64,000 nt of DNA from Prochlorococcus sp. AG-409-P03 (GCA_003215295.1 QCKN01000002.1:78030-142029); one strand, 5' to 3'; shown: positions 47,662 through 58,068, counted from the first letter of the stretch. The notes: generated from the letters alone by a model not told the origin. Numbers and translations: made by a program.

Positions 47662-49461
47662 ATGCTGAACCTCTCAAATTCATTAAAAAAGCATCTGGAA
47701 AAAGCGCTAATAAAAGCTTTTCCTGAGATAGCTAAAGCAGCACAAATGGCCGGGTTAAGCATCGACCCTGAACTAGTTCCTACCAGTAGGCCTGAGTTTG
47801 GTGATTTTCAAGCCAATATTGCCTTAAAACTCGCAAAATCACTAAAAACTGCACCTCGAAGCGTTGCACAGGCAATAGTTGAAGAGCTACAAAATGATGA
47901 TGACTTCATAAGACTCTGCGAACCCCCTGAGATCGCAGGCCCTGGGTTTATAAACCTAACCATTAAGACGATCAACCTAGTAGAAGAAATCAAATCACGA
48001 CTCCATGATCCACGTCTTGGTGTTCCATCCGTAAACAAGGCAAAGTCTGCTCCTATTGTGGTTGATTTCTCAAGTCCGAATATTGCAAAAGAAATGCATG
48101 TTGGGCACCTACGCTCCACGATTATCGGTGACTCAATAGCTCGAATACTCGAATTTCGAGGCCACCCAGTTCTTCGCATAAACCACGTTGGGGACTGGGG
48201 AACACAATTTGGGATGCTGATCACACAACTCAAATCAGTCGCTCCAAAAGCCCTTACAACACCTGAGGTCATTGATCTAGGAGATTTGGTGACCTTTTAT
48301 CGTCAGGCCAAAGAACGTTTTGACCAAGAACCAGCATTTCAGGCAACTTCTCGTGAAGAAGTAGTCAAACTACAAAGAGGTGATCCCTTATCGATAAAAG
48401 CCTGGGAATTACTTTGTGAACAATCCCGAAAGGAATTTCAAAAAATCTATAGTCGTCTGGATGTTCATATTACTGAGAGAGGTGAGTCATTCTATAATTC
48501 TTATCTAGAGCAAGTAGTTATTGATCTTGAAAATTCTGGACTATTAGTCATTGATGAAGGAGCAAAGTGCGTCTTTCTTGAAGGGATTACAGGCAAAAAT
48601 GGACGCCTACTCCCAGTAATCGTACAAAAAAGTGATGGGGGATTTAATTATGCAACAACTGATCTTGCTGCAATACGGTATCGATTCAATGCTGCTCCAA
48701 AGGGTGATGGAGCATGTCGCCTCATCTACGTCACGGATGCAGGTCAAGCAAATCATTTCACTGGCATTTTTCAAGTCGCCAAGCGTGCAAAATGGGTTCC
48801 ACACAATGCTCGTGTTGAGCACGTACCCTTTGGACTCGTCCAAGGTGAAGACGGCAAGAAGCTAAAGACGCGATCTGGTGAAACCGTTAGGCTTCGCGAC
48901 CTACTAGATGAAGCTATTAAGAGAGCAGAGTCAGATCTTCGTAGACGTTTAAATGAAGAAGGCCGAACAGAAGAAGAAAGATTTATAAAAAACGTGTCAA
49001 CCACAGTAGGTATAGCTGCTGTTAAATATGCTGATTTAAGTCAAAACCGTGTCACAAACTACCAGTTTAGTTTTGATCGAATGCTTGCACTACAAGGTAA
49101 TACTGCACCATATCTCTTGTATGCCTTCGTACGTATAGCAGGTATTGTCCGTAAAGGAGGCACCCCTGATATTCATACTGACACTTTTTCCTTCGAAACA
49201 TCTCAAGAATGGAGCTTAGTTAGACAACTACTCAAACTTGATGAAGTCATTACGGAGGTCGAAGAGGAATTATTACCTAATCGTCTATGTACGTATTTAT
49301 TTGAACTCAGTCAAATATTTAATCGTTTTTACGACCAAGTTCCTATATTAAAAGCCAATAATCAAGCAAAAAACAGTCGACTAGCACTATGCCTACTGAC
49401 ATCAAATACACTCAAACTGGGCCTAAGACTTCTTGGGATCTCCACACTTGAGAGAATGTAA
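47662..49461 (+). CDS. argS: Arginyl-tRNA synthetase
   Basis: 599 aa class I synthetase. The HIGH-type signature is in [20 protein letters not shown], preceded by the N-terminal tRNA D-loop-binding domain; the KMSK-like loop is the reduced form usual in ArgRS ([13 protein letters not shown]). The C-terminal anticodon-binding helical bundle ends in [12 protein letters not shown], the typical family terminus. Length and order are normal. hisC follows 26 bp later. Confidence 0.97.
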   Translation: MLNLSNSLKKHLEKALIKAFPEIAKAAQMAGLSIDPELVPTSRPEFGDFQANIALKLAKSLKTAPRSVAQAIVEELQNDDDFIRLCEPPEIAGPGFINLTIKTINLVEEIKSRLHDPRLGVPSVNKAKSAPIVVDFSSPNIAKEMHVGHLRSTIIGDSIARILEFRGHPVLRINHVGDWGTQFGMLITQLKSVAPKALTTPEVIDLGDLVTFYRQAKERFDQEPAFQATSREEVVKLQRGDPLSIKAWELLCEQSRKEFQKIYSRLDVHITERGESFYNSYLEQVVIDLENSGLLVIDEGAKCVFLEGITGKNGRLLPVIVQKSDGGFNYATTDLAAIRYRFNAAPKGDGACRLIYVTDAGQANHFTGIFQVAKRAKWVPHNARVEHVPFGLVQGEDGKKLKTRSGETVRLRDLLDEAIKRAESDLRRRLNEEGRTEEERFIKNVSTTVGIAAVKYADLSQNRVTNYQFSFDRMLALQGNTAPYLLYAFVRIAGIVRKGGTPDIHTDTFSFETSQEWSLVRQLLKLDEVITEVEEELLPNRLCTYLFELSQIFNRFYDQVPILKANNQAKNSRLALCLLTSNTLKLGLRLLGISTLERM

Positions 49462-49487
49462 TTCATGCTCCAATCAACAATAATGTC

Positions 49488-50597
49488 ATGACAGAACCAA
49501 AGCCGCGTAGCGAAGTTGAGAACATGACTGGTTATCAAGCACCTTTGGAAGGAAGGCGAAATTTCTTACGACTTGACTTCAATGAAAACACCCTTGGGCC
49601 CAGTCCCAAAGTCGTTGATGCGCTCCGTAAGATTCCGGTCAATCACATCGCAATATATCCTGAATACGATGGTTTAAGAGAAGCTGTTGTTGCCAATCTT
49701 CAGAAGATTAACCCAGGTCTTCAAATAAATTCTGAGCAGATTGGTCTGTTCAATGGAGTTGATGCCGCAATCCATGCCATTTTCCATACCTACGGTGACA
49801 AAGGTAGTCAACTCCTTACCACAACGCCTACCTTCGGTTACTACACTCCTTGTGCCCATATGCAAGGGATGGAAGTCTGTGCAATTCCTTATGAAGGAGA
49901 AAATCTTTCCTTCCCTTGGGAAAAAATACAAGCAACCCTAACAAGAGAGCACCCCAAGCTACTCTTCATTTGCAATCCAAACAATCCAACTGGAACACGA
50001 GTAGCAGCAAACAAACTTCAGACTCTCGCTAAGGCTGCACCTAAGACTTTAGTTGTCGTAGATGAACTATATGAAGCCTTTACAGGCGATAGTGTTTTAC
50101 CAACAGCAAATTTCAACACAACTCCAAACCTAGTTATACTGAGATCCCTTGCTAAAACAGCAGGGTTGGCTGGTTTGCGAATAGGCTTTGCTATAGGCAA
50201 CTCAAAAATTATCGAATTTATTAACCGCGTAACTGGTCCATACGATATAAACAGCTTTGCAGTTACCGCAGCCATTGCTGCGCTAGAAGATCAAGACTAT
50301 GTCGATAGCTATATCTCCGAGGTCTTAAATGCCAAAGAATGGATAACAAAGCAACTCGTTGCTAATGGCACTCGGCACCATATTGATGGTGGAAACTACT
50401 TCTTGATCTGGCCTGAAAAAGAGCCGTCAAGTATTGAATCCTCTCTTAGAAAGAACGGCATCCTAGTAAGAGGAATGACTGGGAAACCACTTATTGAGAG
50501 ATCTATCAGAGTAAGTATTGGTACGACAAGTCAGATGAAGACGTTTTGGCAGGTTTTTAGCACAATTGAAAATACATCTAACCACGCTGTGCCTTAG
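49488..50597 (+). CDS. hisC: Histidinol-phosphate aminotransferase-like PLP enzyme
   Basis: 369 aa class I/II aminotransferase. NPNNPTGTRVA, VVDELYEAF and the PLP lysine in ILRSLAKTAGLAGLRIGFAIG are seen, with an Arg-containing C-terminus (RSIRVSIGT). HisC acts in histidine synthesis, but close relatives use aromatic amino acids or other phosphorylated amines; the assignment is by overall motif pattern, and a separate CobC-like paralogue lies at 33659. It ends with a TTAG overlap on the opposite-strand gene. Confidence 0.8.
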   Translation: MTEPKPRSEVENMTGYQAPLEGRRNFLRLDFNENTLGPSPKVVDALRKIPVNHIAIYPEYDGLREAVVANLQKINPGLQINSEQIGLFNGVDAAIHAIFHTYGDKGSQLLTTTPTFGYYTPCAHMQGMEVCAIPYEGENLSFPWEKIQATLTREHPKLLFICNPNNPTGTRVAANKLQTLAKAAPKTLVVVDELYEAFTGDSVLPTANFNTTPNLVILRSLAKTAGLAGLRIGFAIGNSKIIEFINRVTGPYDINSFAVTAAIAALEDQDYVDSYISEVLNAKEWITKQLVANGTRHHIDGGNYFLIWPEKEPSSIESSLRKNGILVRGMTGKPLIERSIRVSIGTTSQMKTFWQVFSTIENTSNHAVP

Positions 50598-51349
50598 CGC
50601 ATCAAATTTATAATAGTCTCCGCAGGGAGCGAGGTAGAAAGCGTAAAACTCTTTCCTAATTTTTTCACTTGAGTGCCTGCCATAGCATCTAAGAAAGGCT
50701 GTATTCCTGTCTGATCACAATCAGGCACGGGGAGACCACGCAAGTATTGAACAGGTATAACTCTCCTCGGTTTCAGCTCCTTTACAACTGCTGCAGCCTC
50801 AAGGCCGTTGTATACCTTGGCTCCTCCTCCAACACCAATAATTAAAACATCAGGACGCCCAATCAAGACTTTTTGCACTGGAGTTAATGGTGCCGCAACT
50901 CCACCAAGATGTACAAAACGTAAACCACCCTGATTCCACTGCCAAAGTGTTGCCAAACCGAATCTACGACCGCCAAATCGATCATGAGGTGCAGAAATTC
51001 CTTCAAAAGTCAACCCTCGCAACCGATATGAACCGGGGTTGACGAGAAATGTACCTTTCGCAATCCTTGCACCCTCATCTGCCAGTTCGGAACTGGCAAG
51101 AATAACGTTTGCTCTTAATCGCGGTTCTGGTAATCCCGCTGCACATCCAACGGCCTTAAAAGGGTTCAAAAGAACCGCGTGACCACCACCTTTAATCAAC
51201 AAGGAACTATGGCCATAACTAGTAATGCGCACTCCACCAGCCATGACCTCAGAAGTGGCAGCAAGAGTGACAGCACATAAAAGCAATACTGTCCTATATA
51301 AAAAACTCAAAGTTCGGAAGTGGGATAGCATAAAAATAACTCTGTACAC
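50594..51349 (-). CDS. Secreted metallo-beta-lactamase-fold protein with degenerate metal site
   Basis: 251 aa. An N-terminal signal peptide ends near AATSEVMAGG. The mature part begins RITSYGHSSLLIK, the UlaG-like MBL strand, and includes LRFVHLGGVAAPL and VPVQYLRG. The canonical HxHxDH motif should follow the second strand, but that place reads ASSELADEG, so the metal ligands are largely missing. The Asp normally in LIDP is Asn (LLNPF). It is probably catalytically altered or inactive as a hydrolase. It lies in a minus-strand run directly downstream of pabA, with no gap. Confidence 0.75.
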   Translation of the reverse strand: MYRVIFMLSHFRTLSFLYRTVLLLCAVTLAATSEVMAGGVRITSYGHSSLLIKGGGHAVLLNPFKAVGCAAGLPEPRLRANVILASSELADEGARIAKGTFLVNPGSYRLRGLTFEGISAPHDRFGGRRFGLATLWQWNQGGLRFVHLGGVAAPLTPVQKVLIGRPDVLIIGVGGGAKVYNGLEAAAVVKELKPRRVIPVQYLRGLPVPDCDQTGIQPFLDAMAGTQVKKLGKSFTLSTSLPAETIINLMR

Positions 51350-51967
51350 TCAGGAAGTTAAGAATGTTTTTTTACTTTGTTTAGACAGACTCAAGAAGTT
51401 GCTAAGCAATAAGTGACCTGCTTCAGTGAGAACGCTTTCAGGATGAAACTGTACTCCTTGAACATGTGGGTATTTTGAATGTCTAAGTCCCATAACTGTG
51501 CCATCTTCTAGCCAGGCAGTCACTTCAAGACAACTAGGCAAGGTAGTTCTATCGACTATGAGACTGTGATATCGAGTAGCAAGAAGTGGTTGAGGCAAAC
51601 CCGCAAAAATTCCTTCTCCTTGATGCAAAACATATGATGTCTTCCCATGCATTAACTCTTTCGCAGGAATAATTTTGGCACCATATACTTGAGCTAAAGA
51701 CTGATGACCTAAACATACTCCTAGTGTTGGGATGGTGGGAGATAAACTTTCAAGAATATCTAGACAAACACCTGACTGATTAGGGTCTCCAGGACCTGGA
51801 GAAAGTAAAATCGCTTCTGGATGTAAGTCTTTGATCTCACTAACTGTAAGAGCATCATTACGTTCAACTCTTACATGCTTAGCAACAGAATGATCAGGAG
51901 CTAACTCACCCAAATATTGGACAAGGTTGAAAGTAAAGCTGTCGTAGTTGTCAATGACCAGAAGCAT
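51350..51967 (-). CDS. pabA: Glutamine amidotransferase subunit of anthranilate/aminodeoxychorismate synthase
   Basis: 205 aa class I glutamine amidotransferase. It opens MLLVIDNYDSFTFNLVQYLG; the triad Cys is in GVCLGHQSLAQ and the His-Glu in VQFHPESVLT; SPGPGDPNQSG is also typical. It supplies ammonia to a chorismate-binding partner (TrpE or PabB). In cyanobacteria one protein may serve both folate and tryptophan synthesis, so pabA versus trpG is open. It is in one run with dgkA and ybeY upstream. Confidence 0.9.
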   Translation of the reverse strand: MLLVIDNYDSFTFNLVQYLGELAPDHSVAKHVRVERNDALTVSEIKDLHPEAILLSPGPGDPNQSGVCLDILESLSPTIPTLGVCLGHQSLAQVYGAKIIPAKELMHGKTSYVLHQGEGIFAGLPQPLLATRYHSLIVDRTTLPSCLEVTAWLEDGTVMGLRHSKYPHVQGVQFHPESVLTEAGHLLLSNFLSLSKQSKKTFLTS

Positions 51968-51981
51968 TAGGTACTAAGGCT

Positions 51982-52443
51982 TTACAGGCCTAAACGGATG
52001 AGCAAGGGAGGCAGCAATAAAAGGAGTGCAATAAGCAATGAGCTAATTGAAGCAACAAGCACCGCTCCTGCAGAACAATCTTTCGCGATTCGCGCCAATG
52101 GATGAAACCGTCTCCCAATAGCCAGATCCACTACAGCTTCTATAGAAGTATTTATTAATTCCAGTACTAACACAGCAGCAACAGTTAGAACCAATACAGA
52201 TAGATTTTCAAAACTAAGTTTCAGCCACAATCCCATGGCAAAAACCACTGCACCAATAAATAAATGGATGCGAAAATTTCGTTGGCTAGAGAAACCATAA
52301 ACAAGGCCTTGAGTCGCATATCGAAAACTCGCAGGCAAATCACTTGCAATTCTCCAAGACCCTCTTCTAGAGGCTCTTGGAGAATGACTTGCAAGCCTGG
52401 TGATCTTCTTTGCTTGGCTCACGTTGACTGTCTCAGGACACAT
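51982..52443 (-). CDS. dgkA: Diacylglycerol/undecaprenol kinase (DgkA)
   Basis: 153 aa. An N-terminal basic tail (about 35 residues, SHSPRASRRGSWR) precedes the small three-helix membrane kinase, with FSSQRNFRIHLFIGA, ELINTSIEAVVD (metal-binding Glu) and ARIAKDCSAGAVL. Gram-positive-type members phosphorylate undecaprenol, others diacylglycerol; which applies is unknown. Start ATG shares one base with the ybeY stop (TGATG), so the pair is coupled. Confidence 0.92.
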   Translation of the reverse strand: MCPETVNVSQAKKITRLASHSPRASRRGSWRIASDLPASFRYATQGLVYGFSSQRNFRIHLFIGAVVFAMGLWLKLSFENLSVLVLTVAAVLVLELINTSIEAVVDLAIGRRFHPLARIAKDCSAGAVLVASISSLLIALLLLLPPLLIRLGL

Positions 52444-53015
52444 CAGAGTTGTTTGGATAGAGAGTCACCACCACTTTGAAGATTACCTCCAACGCGAAGA
52501 AGTTGCTCCTGACAGTTCATCATTTCATCCAGAGTTGCCTGAGAAGGGTGATCCCAACCAAGTAAATGCAATAAACCATGACTCACTAACCATCTAATCT
52601 CTTGAACTAGGCCATGGTTCTGCTCTAGAGCTTGACGCTGTGCTGTAGTTACTGACACAACAATATCCCCTAGCTCAACACATTGATTTGTCGGAACAAC
52701 CACTGCTTCATCAAGAACTGGAAAGGACAAAACATCTGTTTTTTCTGATTTATTCCGCCATCTTGTATTGAGCTCACGAATTGTCAAATCATCTGTCAAC
52801 TGGAGTCCAAGACTAATTGATGAGGCCTCTCGAACAATTGTCGGACACGTCCAAGTCTTTTCAGAACGAATCATTTGAATCCACCTAATAAGGTCTTCCC
52901 TCCAGATATCCGCCTTAGTGAGTAACAGCTTTGATCCGTTATCAAGCGCCTCGTTGCAAGCAAAGTGATCAGTATGTGTAAAAGCCAAATCAAGGTCAAA
53001 CAATTTCTGATTCAT
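52443..53015 (-). CDS. ybeY: Endoribonuclease YbeY (16S rRNA maturation)
   Basis: 190 aa. The zinc motif HGxxHLxGxDH is present as HGLLHLLGWDH near residue 150; the central part includes LTDDLTIRELNTRWRNK and TDVLSFPV, both typical. YbeY processes the 3' end of 16S rRNA and takes part in ribosome quality control. Slightly longer than E. coli YbeY (155 aa), with an N-terminal extension. It overlaps dgkA by one base and follows the DUF3285 gene by 7 bp. Confidence 0.94.
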   Translation of the reverse strand: MNQKLFDLDLAFTHTDHFACNEALDNGSKLLLTKADIWREDLIRWIQMIRSEKTWTCPTIVREASSISLGLQLTDDLTIRELNTRWRNKSEKTDVLSFPVLDEAVVVPTNQCVELGDIVVSVTTAQRQALEQNHGLVQEIRWLVSHGLLHLLGWDHPSQATLDEMMNCQEQLLRVGGNLQSGGDSLSKQL

Positions 53016-53022
53016 ATCCTCA

Positions 53023-53223
53023 TCATTGAGGGAGTGTCGGACGACCTAACCAAGCAACAATAAGGATGAACCCCACGAAACCAAAAGCAGTTAAACCAAA
53101 ATGAAAAAGACTCTGACTACCTTTTCGAACCATATTCTTCATTGCCAATTTGACAAAACTGGGAGGTGGAAGCTTCTTGGGAGTTTTACTTTGCATGCTG
53201 TGATCGTTATCTGAACTAGTCAT
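53023..53223 (-). CDS. DUF3285 small membrane protein
   Basis: 66 aa. The cyanobacterial DUF3285 signature PPPSFVKLAMKNMVRKGSQSL is followed by one membrane segment (GLTAFGFVGFILIVAWLG). Found adjacent to prfB in this genome; function unknown. It lies 5 bp from the prfB stop and 7 bp from ybeY, clearly part of the same transcript. Confidence 0.85.
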   Translation of the reverse strand: MTSSDNDHSMQSKTPKKLPPPSFVKLAMKNMVRKGSQSLFHFGLTAFGFVGFILIVAWLGRPTLPQ

Positions 53224-53228
53224 CGTTG

Positions 53229-54381
53229 TTACTCCTTATCTAATTCCATCGCAGGATCACGAACTCCTTGGCGTAAGAGAGACTGGATGAATAAATCTAG
53301 ATCCCCATTCATCACAGCTTGCACATCAGTGGTTTCATCAGCAGTACGTAAATCCTTAACCATTTGGTATGGATGAAAGACATAATTACGAATTTGATTG
53401 CCCCATGCTGCCTCCACTATGTCTCCTCGAATATCTGCTATTTCAGCAGCCCTCTGTTCCTGAGCAATAATCATCAACTTAGCTTTGAGTAAAGCCATAG
53501 CCTTCTCCTTATTCTGGAGTTGAGAGCGCTCTTGAGTACAACGAACAGCTAATCCTGTCGGGACATGAAGTATACGCACTGCAGTCTCAACCTTATTAAC
53601 ATTTTGGCCGCCAGCTCCTCCTGATCGGCTGGTAGTAACTTCAAGATCCTTATCAGGAATCTCAAGGTCAACCTCTTCATCCAACATTGGCATTACCTCA
53701 ACACCCGCAAAACTAGTTTGCCGCTTGGCATTGGCATTAAAGGGTGAAATCCTAACTAGGCGATGCGTACCTTTTTCATTCTGTAAGTAACCATAAGCAA
53801 AACGACCCTCAACTTCGATGGTGGCACTTTTAATCCCAGCTTCTTCACCTTCAGATAACTCATCAATAGTGACCTTCATGCCATGATTCTCTGCCCAGCG
53901 GGTATACATACGAAGAAGCATTTGGGCCCAATCCTGAGCATCTGTACCCCCAGCTCCAGCGTTAATAGACAATACGGCCCCCTCTTGATCGTATGGACCA
54001 CTCAAAAGCCTTTCAAGCTCCCAAAGATCTAAATCCATTCTCAACTGATTCAATCCTGCTTGAGCCTCACTAAGCATTTCCTCGTCTGGATCCAAGTCAT
54101 AAAGGTCAACTATTGCTGTGGCATCCTCCACGGCTGTCAACCACTTAGCGAGCTTGGCTAATAATGCCTTGATCTCATCAAGCTGACGCATGTATTTCTG
54201 AGCATTTTTCTGATCACTCCAGAAATCTGGCTGCGCGGCCAATTGTTCAAGATCCTTCTTACGTGCTTCTAAAGAAGCAACGTCAAAGACAGTCCTGAGC
54301 ACTGCTCAGGCGCTCTTTGAGCAATGTCAATTCTTTTTTGAAATCAATGAGATCTAGCAAAATAAGTTCTTGCGTGCGCAT
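53229..54381 (-). CDS. prfB: Peptide chain release factor 2, with +1 programmed frameshift
   Basis: Terminates translation at UGA/UAA. The main frame (54284-53229) has the SPF recognition tripeptide ([10 protein letters not shown]), the GGQ motif ([13 protein letters not shown]) and normal RF2 C-terminus. A shorter frame starting at ATG 54381 encodes 32 N-terminal codons ending ...AQDCL, then meets an in-frame TGA (54285-54283) inside CTTTGAC, the RF2 frameshift site; shifting +1 continues [10 protein letters not shown]. Together they give 383 aa. A simple open-frame call would truncate the N-terminus at about 54302. First gene of the operon. Confidence 0.95.
54282..54297 (-). promoter_or_regulatory. 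prfB programmed frameshift site
   Basis: On the minus strand the sequence CAGGACTGTCTTTGAC contains CTT-TGA-C, the slippery Leu codon plus in-frame stop, preceded at 3-4 nt by AGGA, a Shine-Dalgarno-like stimulator as in E. coli (AGGGGGTATCTTTGAC). Low RF2 favours the +1 shift and restores RF2 synthesis, giving autoregulation. Confidence 0.9.
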
Positions 54382-54441
54382 ATTCGAAACTATCAGTCGA
54401 GCAGACCTTTATAAAATCCTAGTAAATTCAAAGCTCAATCA

Positions 54442-54699
54442 ATGGCAAATATTGAGATCTATACCTGGCAGTCCTGCCCGTTCTGTCTTCGGGCCAAAGC
54501 GCTCCTGGAGAAAAAAGGTCTAGCCTATGTAGAGCACCGCATCGATGGAGACCAGACAGCTCGCGCAGCCATGTCTAAAAGAGCAGAAGGGCGTACGACA
54601 GTACCCCAAATCTTCATCAATGGGCAAAGCATCGGTGGATGCGATGAGCTTTATGCCCTTGATCAGTCCCATAAGCTCGATAATCTTCTTTCTGCATGA
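54442..54699 (+). CDS. grxC: Glutaredoxin 3-type (GrxC)
   Basis: 85 aa dithiol glutaredoxin. Active site CPFC ([16 protein letters not shown]) and the [10 protein letters not shown] cis-proline loop with [10 protein letters not shown] are all present; reduces protein and mixed disulfides using glutathione. The gene directly precedes gshB, the glutathione synthetase, with an ATGA overlap of possible starts, which fits a glutathione operon. Confidence 0.95.
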   Translation: MANIEIYTWQSCPFCLRAKALLEKKGLAYVEHRIDGDQTARAAMSKRAEGRTTVPQIFINGQSIGGCDELYALDQSHKLDNLLSA

Positions 54700-54707
54700 G
54701 CAGAGCC

Positions 54708-55634
54708 ATGAAACAACTTTTTGTGCTCGACCCTCTTGAGAATATAAATCCTGCTAAAGATTCCTCCGCAGCTTTAATGCAAGCTGCTCAACGAGCTTCA
54801 GTAGAAGTGTGGGCATGTACACCATCTGACCTTCAAGCTAGAGGGGATAAAGCTTGGGTTGTTGCAAGGCCTGTTTCGCCAAACCCATGGATCACAATCC
54901 ACTCACCTAAGAGTCTTCCTGTCGATGACTTTAATTGCATATGGATGCGCAAAGATCCCCCTGTTGATGAAGCCTTCCTTTATGCAACTCATCTTCTAGA
55001 AGTAGCAGAGCGAGATGGAGTTGTCGTACTCAATAAACCAGCATCTTTAAGAGCTTGGAATGAAAAATTAGGAGCCCTTCGCTTCAGTGAGCTCATGGCT
55101 CCTACTCTGGTAGCAAGTCGAGTTAAAGAATTAAAGGAGTTTGCAAAAGAACAAGGAGAAGTCGTCTTAAAGCCATTAGGTGGCAAAGGTGGGCAAGGTG
55201 TTATTCGAGTAGCAAAAGCTGCTGATGGCTTAGAAGCCTTACTGGAGTTAGTGACTCATCAGGAAGCAATGCCTGTAATGATGCAACGTTTTTTACCTGC
55301 AGTTAAAGAAGGAGATAAACGCATTCTGCTTGTAGATGGTCAAGCAATGGGAGCTGTTAATCGACGTCCTAAGTCAGGAGACTTCCGAAGTAATCTTGCT
55401 CTGGGAGGTCAAGCCGAGGCCACGAAACTTTCTACTCGTGAGCAAGAAATCTGTGATGCACTTGCTCCTGCATTAAAAAGTGAAGGCCTTTTCTTTGTAG
55501 GGATAGATGTAATTGGAGGAATGTTGAGCGAAATAAACGTGACTAGTCCCACAGGCATTCGAGAAGTGGAGCGGCTGATGGGAATTCCTCTTGCAGATCA
55601 AGTTCTAGAAAACTTACTAAGTGAGTTGGATTGA
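54708..55634 (+). CDS. gshB: Glutathione synthetase
   Basis: About 308 aa from ATG 54708 ([20 protein letters not shown]); an ATG at 54696 overlapping the grxC stop is an alternative. ATP-grasp enzyme joining glycine to gamma-glutamylcysteine. Visible are [14 protein letters not shown] (nucleotide loop), [21 protein letters not shown], and the metal-binding [14 protein letters not shown]. It overlaps the end of the opposite-strand menF by 37 bp. Confidence 0.95.
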   Translation: MKQLFVLDPLENINPAKDSSAALMQAAQRASVEVWACTPSDLQARGDKAWVVARPVSPNPWITIHSPKSLPVDDFNCIWMRKDPPVDEAFLYATHLLEVAERDGVVVLNKPASLRAWNEKLGALRFSELMAPTLVASRVKELKEFAKEQGEVVLKPLGGKGGQGVIRVAKAADGLEALLELVTHQEAMPVMMQRFLPAVKEGDKRILLVDGQAMGAVNRRPKSGDFRSNLALGGQAEATKLSTREQEICDALAPALKSEGLFFVGIDVIGGMLSEINVTSPTGIREVERLMGIPLADQVLENLLSELD

Positions 55635-57019
55635 ATATCATGCTGCAATTCAAGCTGTTGAGCTAAGACTCCTAACTTGAGGCCAACTTCTTGCAATTCC
55701 TTCTCGGCAACTGATCCCCTGACCAGTCCCGCCCCGGCTGTCAGCTCCAATTTCTTGCCACTTGAATTTCCAGAGCGTATAGCAACTCTTAACTCTGCAC
55801 GACCAGAATTATCGATCCAACCAATAGGAGCTGCGTAATTACCTCTTTCAAATGGCTCAAGAGTTCGTAACCAACTCATAGCATCCCTTCGAGGGAAGCC
55901 TGCAACCGCAGGTGTGGGATGCAATGCATCAGCCAAATGCAATGGCATTAAACCTTTAGAAGCAGCAGTAATTGGTGTATGAAGGTGGACTAAATGTCCA
56001 TGACTAAAAAGCTCAGGACTAAGTGGCATCTGAGGTTCCAAGCCCTGACGAACCAATTGCCCCACAATAGAATCAACAACTAGTTGATGTTCCCTCCGAT
56101 CTTTATCCGAATTTAAAAGGTTCTCCCCTCCCTTTTCTATCGATGCCGTCCCTGCGAGAGCATCTATTCTTAGCTGACCCCGACTAAGGCTTAGGAGTCG
56201 TTCAGGAGAAGCTCCAAAGAATGACTGATCGCTACTCCTCTGCCATAAGAAACGACAACTGCCAGCCTGTTGATGGCGCAAACGAGACAGTATCACCAAG
56301 GGATCTAAAGGTTTCTCCAACAAAATCGATTGACGAGCAGCAAGAACTATCTTTTCTATTGAGCCACTATTCACAAGCTCAATTCCACGAATCAAAGCTT
56401 TGTAATAACTTCCTTGCCATTGAGAAGAGAGTGCAACCCCAGAAAAGTCATTAGGTATTAATACCTCTTCGTTTTTACGCGCCGAACCTAGAGAGGAGCG
56501 CATAAGCCATAACCGTTCAGCAAGCTCTCTTGCCTCGGCTTCATGAGTCACGACACCATTAAGACGTAACCAACCAAACCCCCCTTGAGTAGACAATTGC
56601 CATCTTGGTAGAACCGCCTGAGTACCAGGAGGGAACTCCAAAGACCTTTGTCTTTCTGCTGTTTGATCAAAAAAAGAAAATGCTAAAAGGATCCTTGGAC
56701 GAGCTTGCGAAGGAACTGCCGGAGTGACGTCAATTAAGCGACCAAACGTTGCATCGCTAAAGCGTTGTGCCAGTTCAAATCTCCTAGCTCCACCTAAGTC
56801 AAAATACTGACAATGGCCTGTAGCAGAGAAACACAGACCAGGTGTACCATCCCAGAGGAAACGAAATTGCTGCCCATCAGCCAAAAAAGGTAATTCTCTA
56901 AGTGGGTCAATGCCCTTAATAGGCAAGGCCAAACTCAAGACACATTCATCACTAGTCCTTTCGCGCCAGCTTTGTGCTGAAGCGATCAAAACATCTCTAA
57001 AAGTTGGCCCATCCTTCAT
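55598..57019 (-). CDS. menF: Isochorismate synthase MenF
   Basis: 473 aa chorismate-binding enzyme, first step of phylloquinone synthesis (chorismate to isochorismate). The C-terminal catalytic region shows [30 protein letters not shown] and the terminal GAGLVRGS motif. The variable N-terminal half is typical of MenF rather than of TrpE/PabB. It is divergent from menA (33 bp between starts) and overlaps gshB tail-to-tail. Confidence 0.9.
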   Translation of the reverse strand: MKDGPTFRDVLIASAQSWRERTSDECVLSLALPIKGIDPLRELPFLADGQQFRFLWDGTPGLCFSATGHCQYFDLGGARRFELAQRFSDATFGRLIDVTPAVPSQARPRILLAFSFFDQTAERQRSLEFPPGTQAVLPRWQLSTQGGFGWLRLNGVVTHEAEARELAERLWLMRSSLGSARKNEEVLIPNDFSGVALSSQWQGSYYKALIRGIELVNSGSIEKIVLAARQSILLEKPLDPLVILSRLRHQQAGSCRFLWQRSSDQSFFGASPERLLSLSRGQLRIDALAGTASIEKGGENLLNSDKDRREHQLVVDSIVGQLVRQGLEPQMPLSPELFSHGHLVHLHTPITAASKGLMPLHLADALHPTPAVAGFPRRDAMSWLRTLEPFERGNYAAPIGWIDNSGRAELRVAIRSGNSSGKKLELTAGAGLVRGSVAEKELQEVGLKLGVLAQQLELQHDIQSNSLSKFSRT

Positions 57020-57052
57020 GCGAATTGCTTACTTGTCTGAGGGACTGCTGAA

Positions 57053-58042
57053 ATGTATAAACGGTCACTCTTAATTAAGGGCCCTAATCTCATGCAAGAC
57101 CAACAGGATGTAGCAACCCTTTACGACTCAAAGGAGGATCGGAGGCGTCTGTGGTCAGCAGCTATCAAATGGCCTTTGTACTCAGTTGCAGTAATGCCAG
57201 TACTTTTGGCAACTGGATGGAGACTGAGTGAAAGGCTAACTGTTCGACTTGATCAATTAATTGGATTTCTTGTCGCATCAATCCTGCTTTTGCTTTGGGA
57301 AAACCTTACAAATGATCTTTTTGATGCAGATACAGGCGTAGACGAATTAAACAAGCCCCATTCAATAGTTGCACTGCTTGGAAGGAAGCAGCCTGTGAGG
57401 CGAATGGCTTATCTAGTTCTACTGATTGGCCTAGGGATAATCATCGTCTTAGCCTTACAAAGTGACCCAGCTGTCCTGTTTTTAGTTTTAGGAAGTTGCA
57501 CTCTAGGTTATCTATATCAGGGGCCACCCTTTCGCCTTGGCTACCAAGGCCTGGGAGAACCACTTTGCTGGCTAGCATTTGGTCCCTTTGCGACTGCTGC
57601 TGCACTTATTGTGCTCGCCCCCGTTGGTAGCTATGCATCTGGAATCCCTTGGGGAACAGCCATTAGGCTTGGTTCCGGTCCTGCTCTAGCAACAACTTTA
57701 GTGCTCTTCTGCTCACATTTTCATCAAGTCACAGAAGATGCAGCCCATGGCAAACGATCGCCTTTAGTTCGCCTAGGAACCAAACGAGCCGCAAAACTCA
57801 TCCCCTGGCTAGTTACCCTATCGTTGATATTGGAATGTCTGCCAATCATGCAAGGTTATTGGCCAATGTCAGCTCTACTAGGAGGCATTGCCATCCCCTA
57901 TGGTTTAGCACTAATAAACCTGCTTAAAGAACATCATAATCACCCTGAAAGAATTGGTGGAAGTAAATTTCTAGCTCTACGTTTTCAAGCTTTAAATGGT
58001 CTTGGTCTAACACTAGGTTTTCTAATTAATTCTTTTATTTAA
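57053..58042 (+). CDS. menA: 1,4-dihydroxy-2-naphthoate phytyltransferase MenA
   Basis: 329 aa UbiA-family prenyltransferase, nine or so membrane spans. The two Asp-rich motifs are NDLFDADTGVDELNKPHS and, later, EDAAHGKRSPL, which bind phytyl diphosphate through Mg. It attaches the phytyl tail in phylloquinone, the A1 cofactor of photosystem I. ATG 57053 has an upstream GAGGG; ATG 57092 is an alternative. Next to menC and menE on the same strand. Confidence 0.9.
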   Translation: MYKRSLLIKGPNLMQDQQDVATLYDSKEDRRRLWSAAIKWPLYSVAVMPVLLATGWRLSERLTVRLDQLIGFLVASILLLLWENLTNDLFDADTGVDELNKPHSIVALLGRKQPVRRMAYLVLLIGLGIIIVLALQSDPAVLFLVLGSCTLGYLYQGPPFRLGYQGLGEPLCWLAFGPFATAAALIVLAPVGSYASGIPWGTAIRLGSGPALATTLVLFCSHFHQVTEDAAHGKRSPLVRLGTKRAAKLIPWLVTLSLILECLPIMQGYWPMSALLGGIAIPYGLALINLLKEHHNHPERIGGSKFLALRFQALNGLGLTLGFLINSFI

Positions 58043-58068
58043 GCCAATTCAAGGAATCAGGCGAAAAC

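Noticed and set aside
53229-54302. prfB as a single frame starting at 54302 (GTG)
   Set aside because: That start removes the conserved N-terminal helix; the zero-frame ATG 54381 plus CTTTGAC frameshift explains the whole family sequence better.
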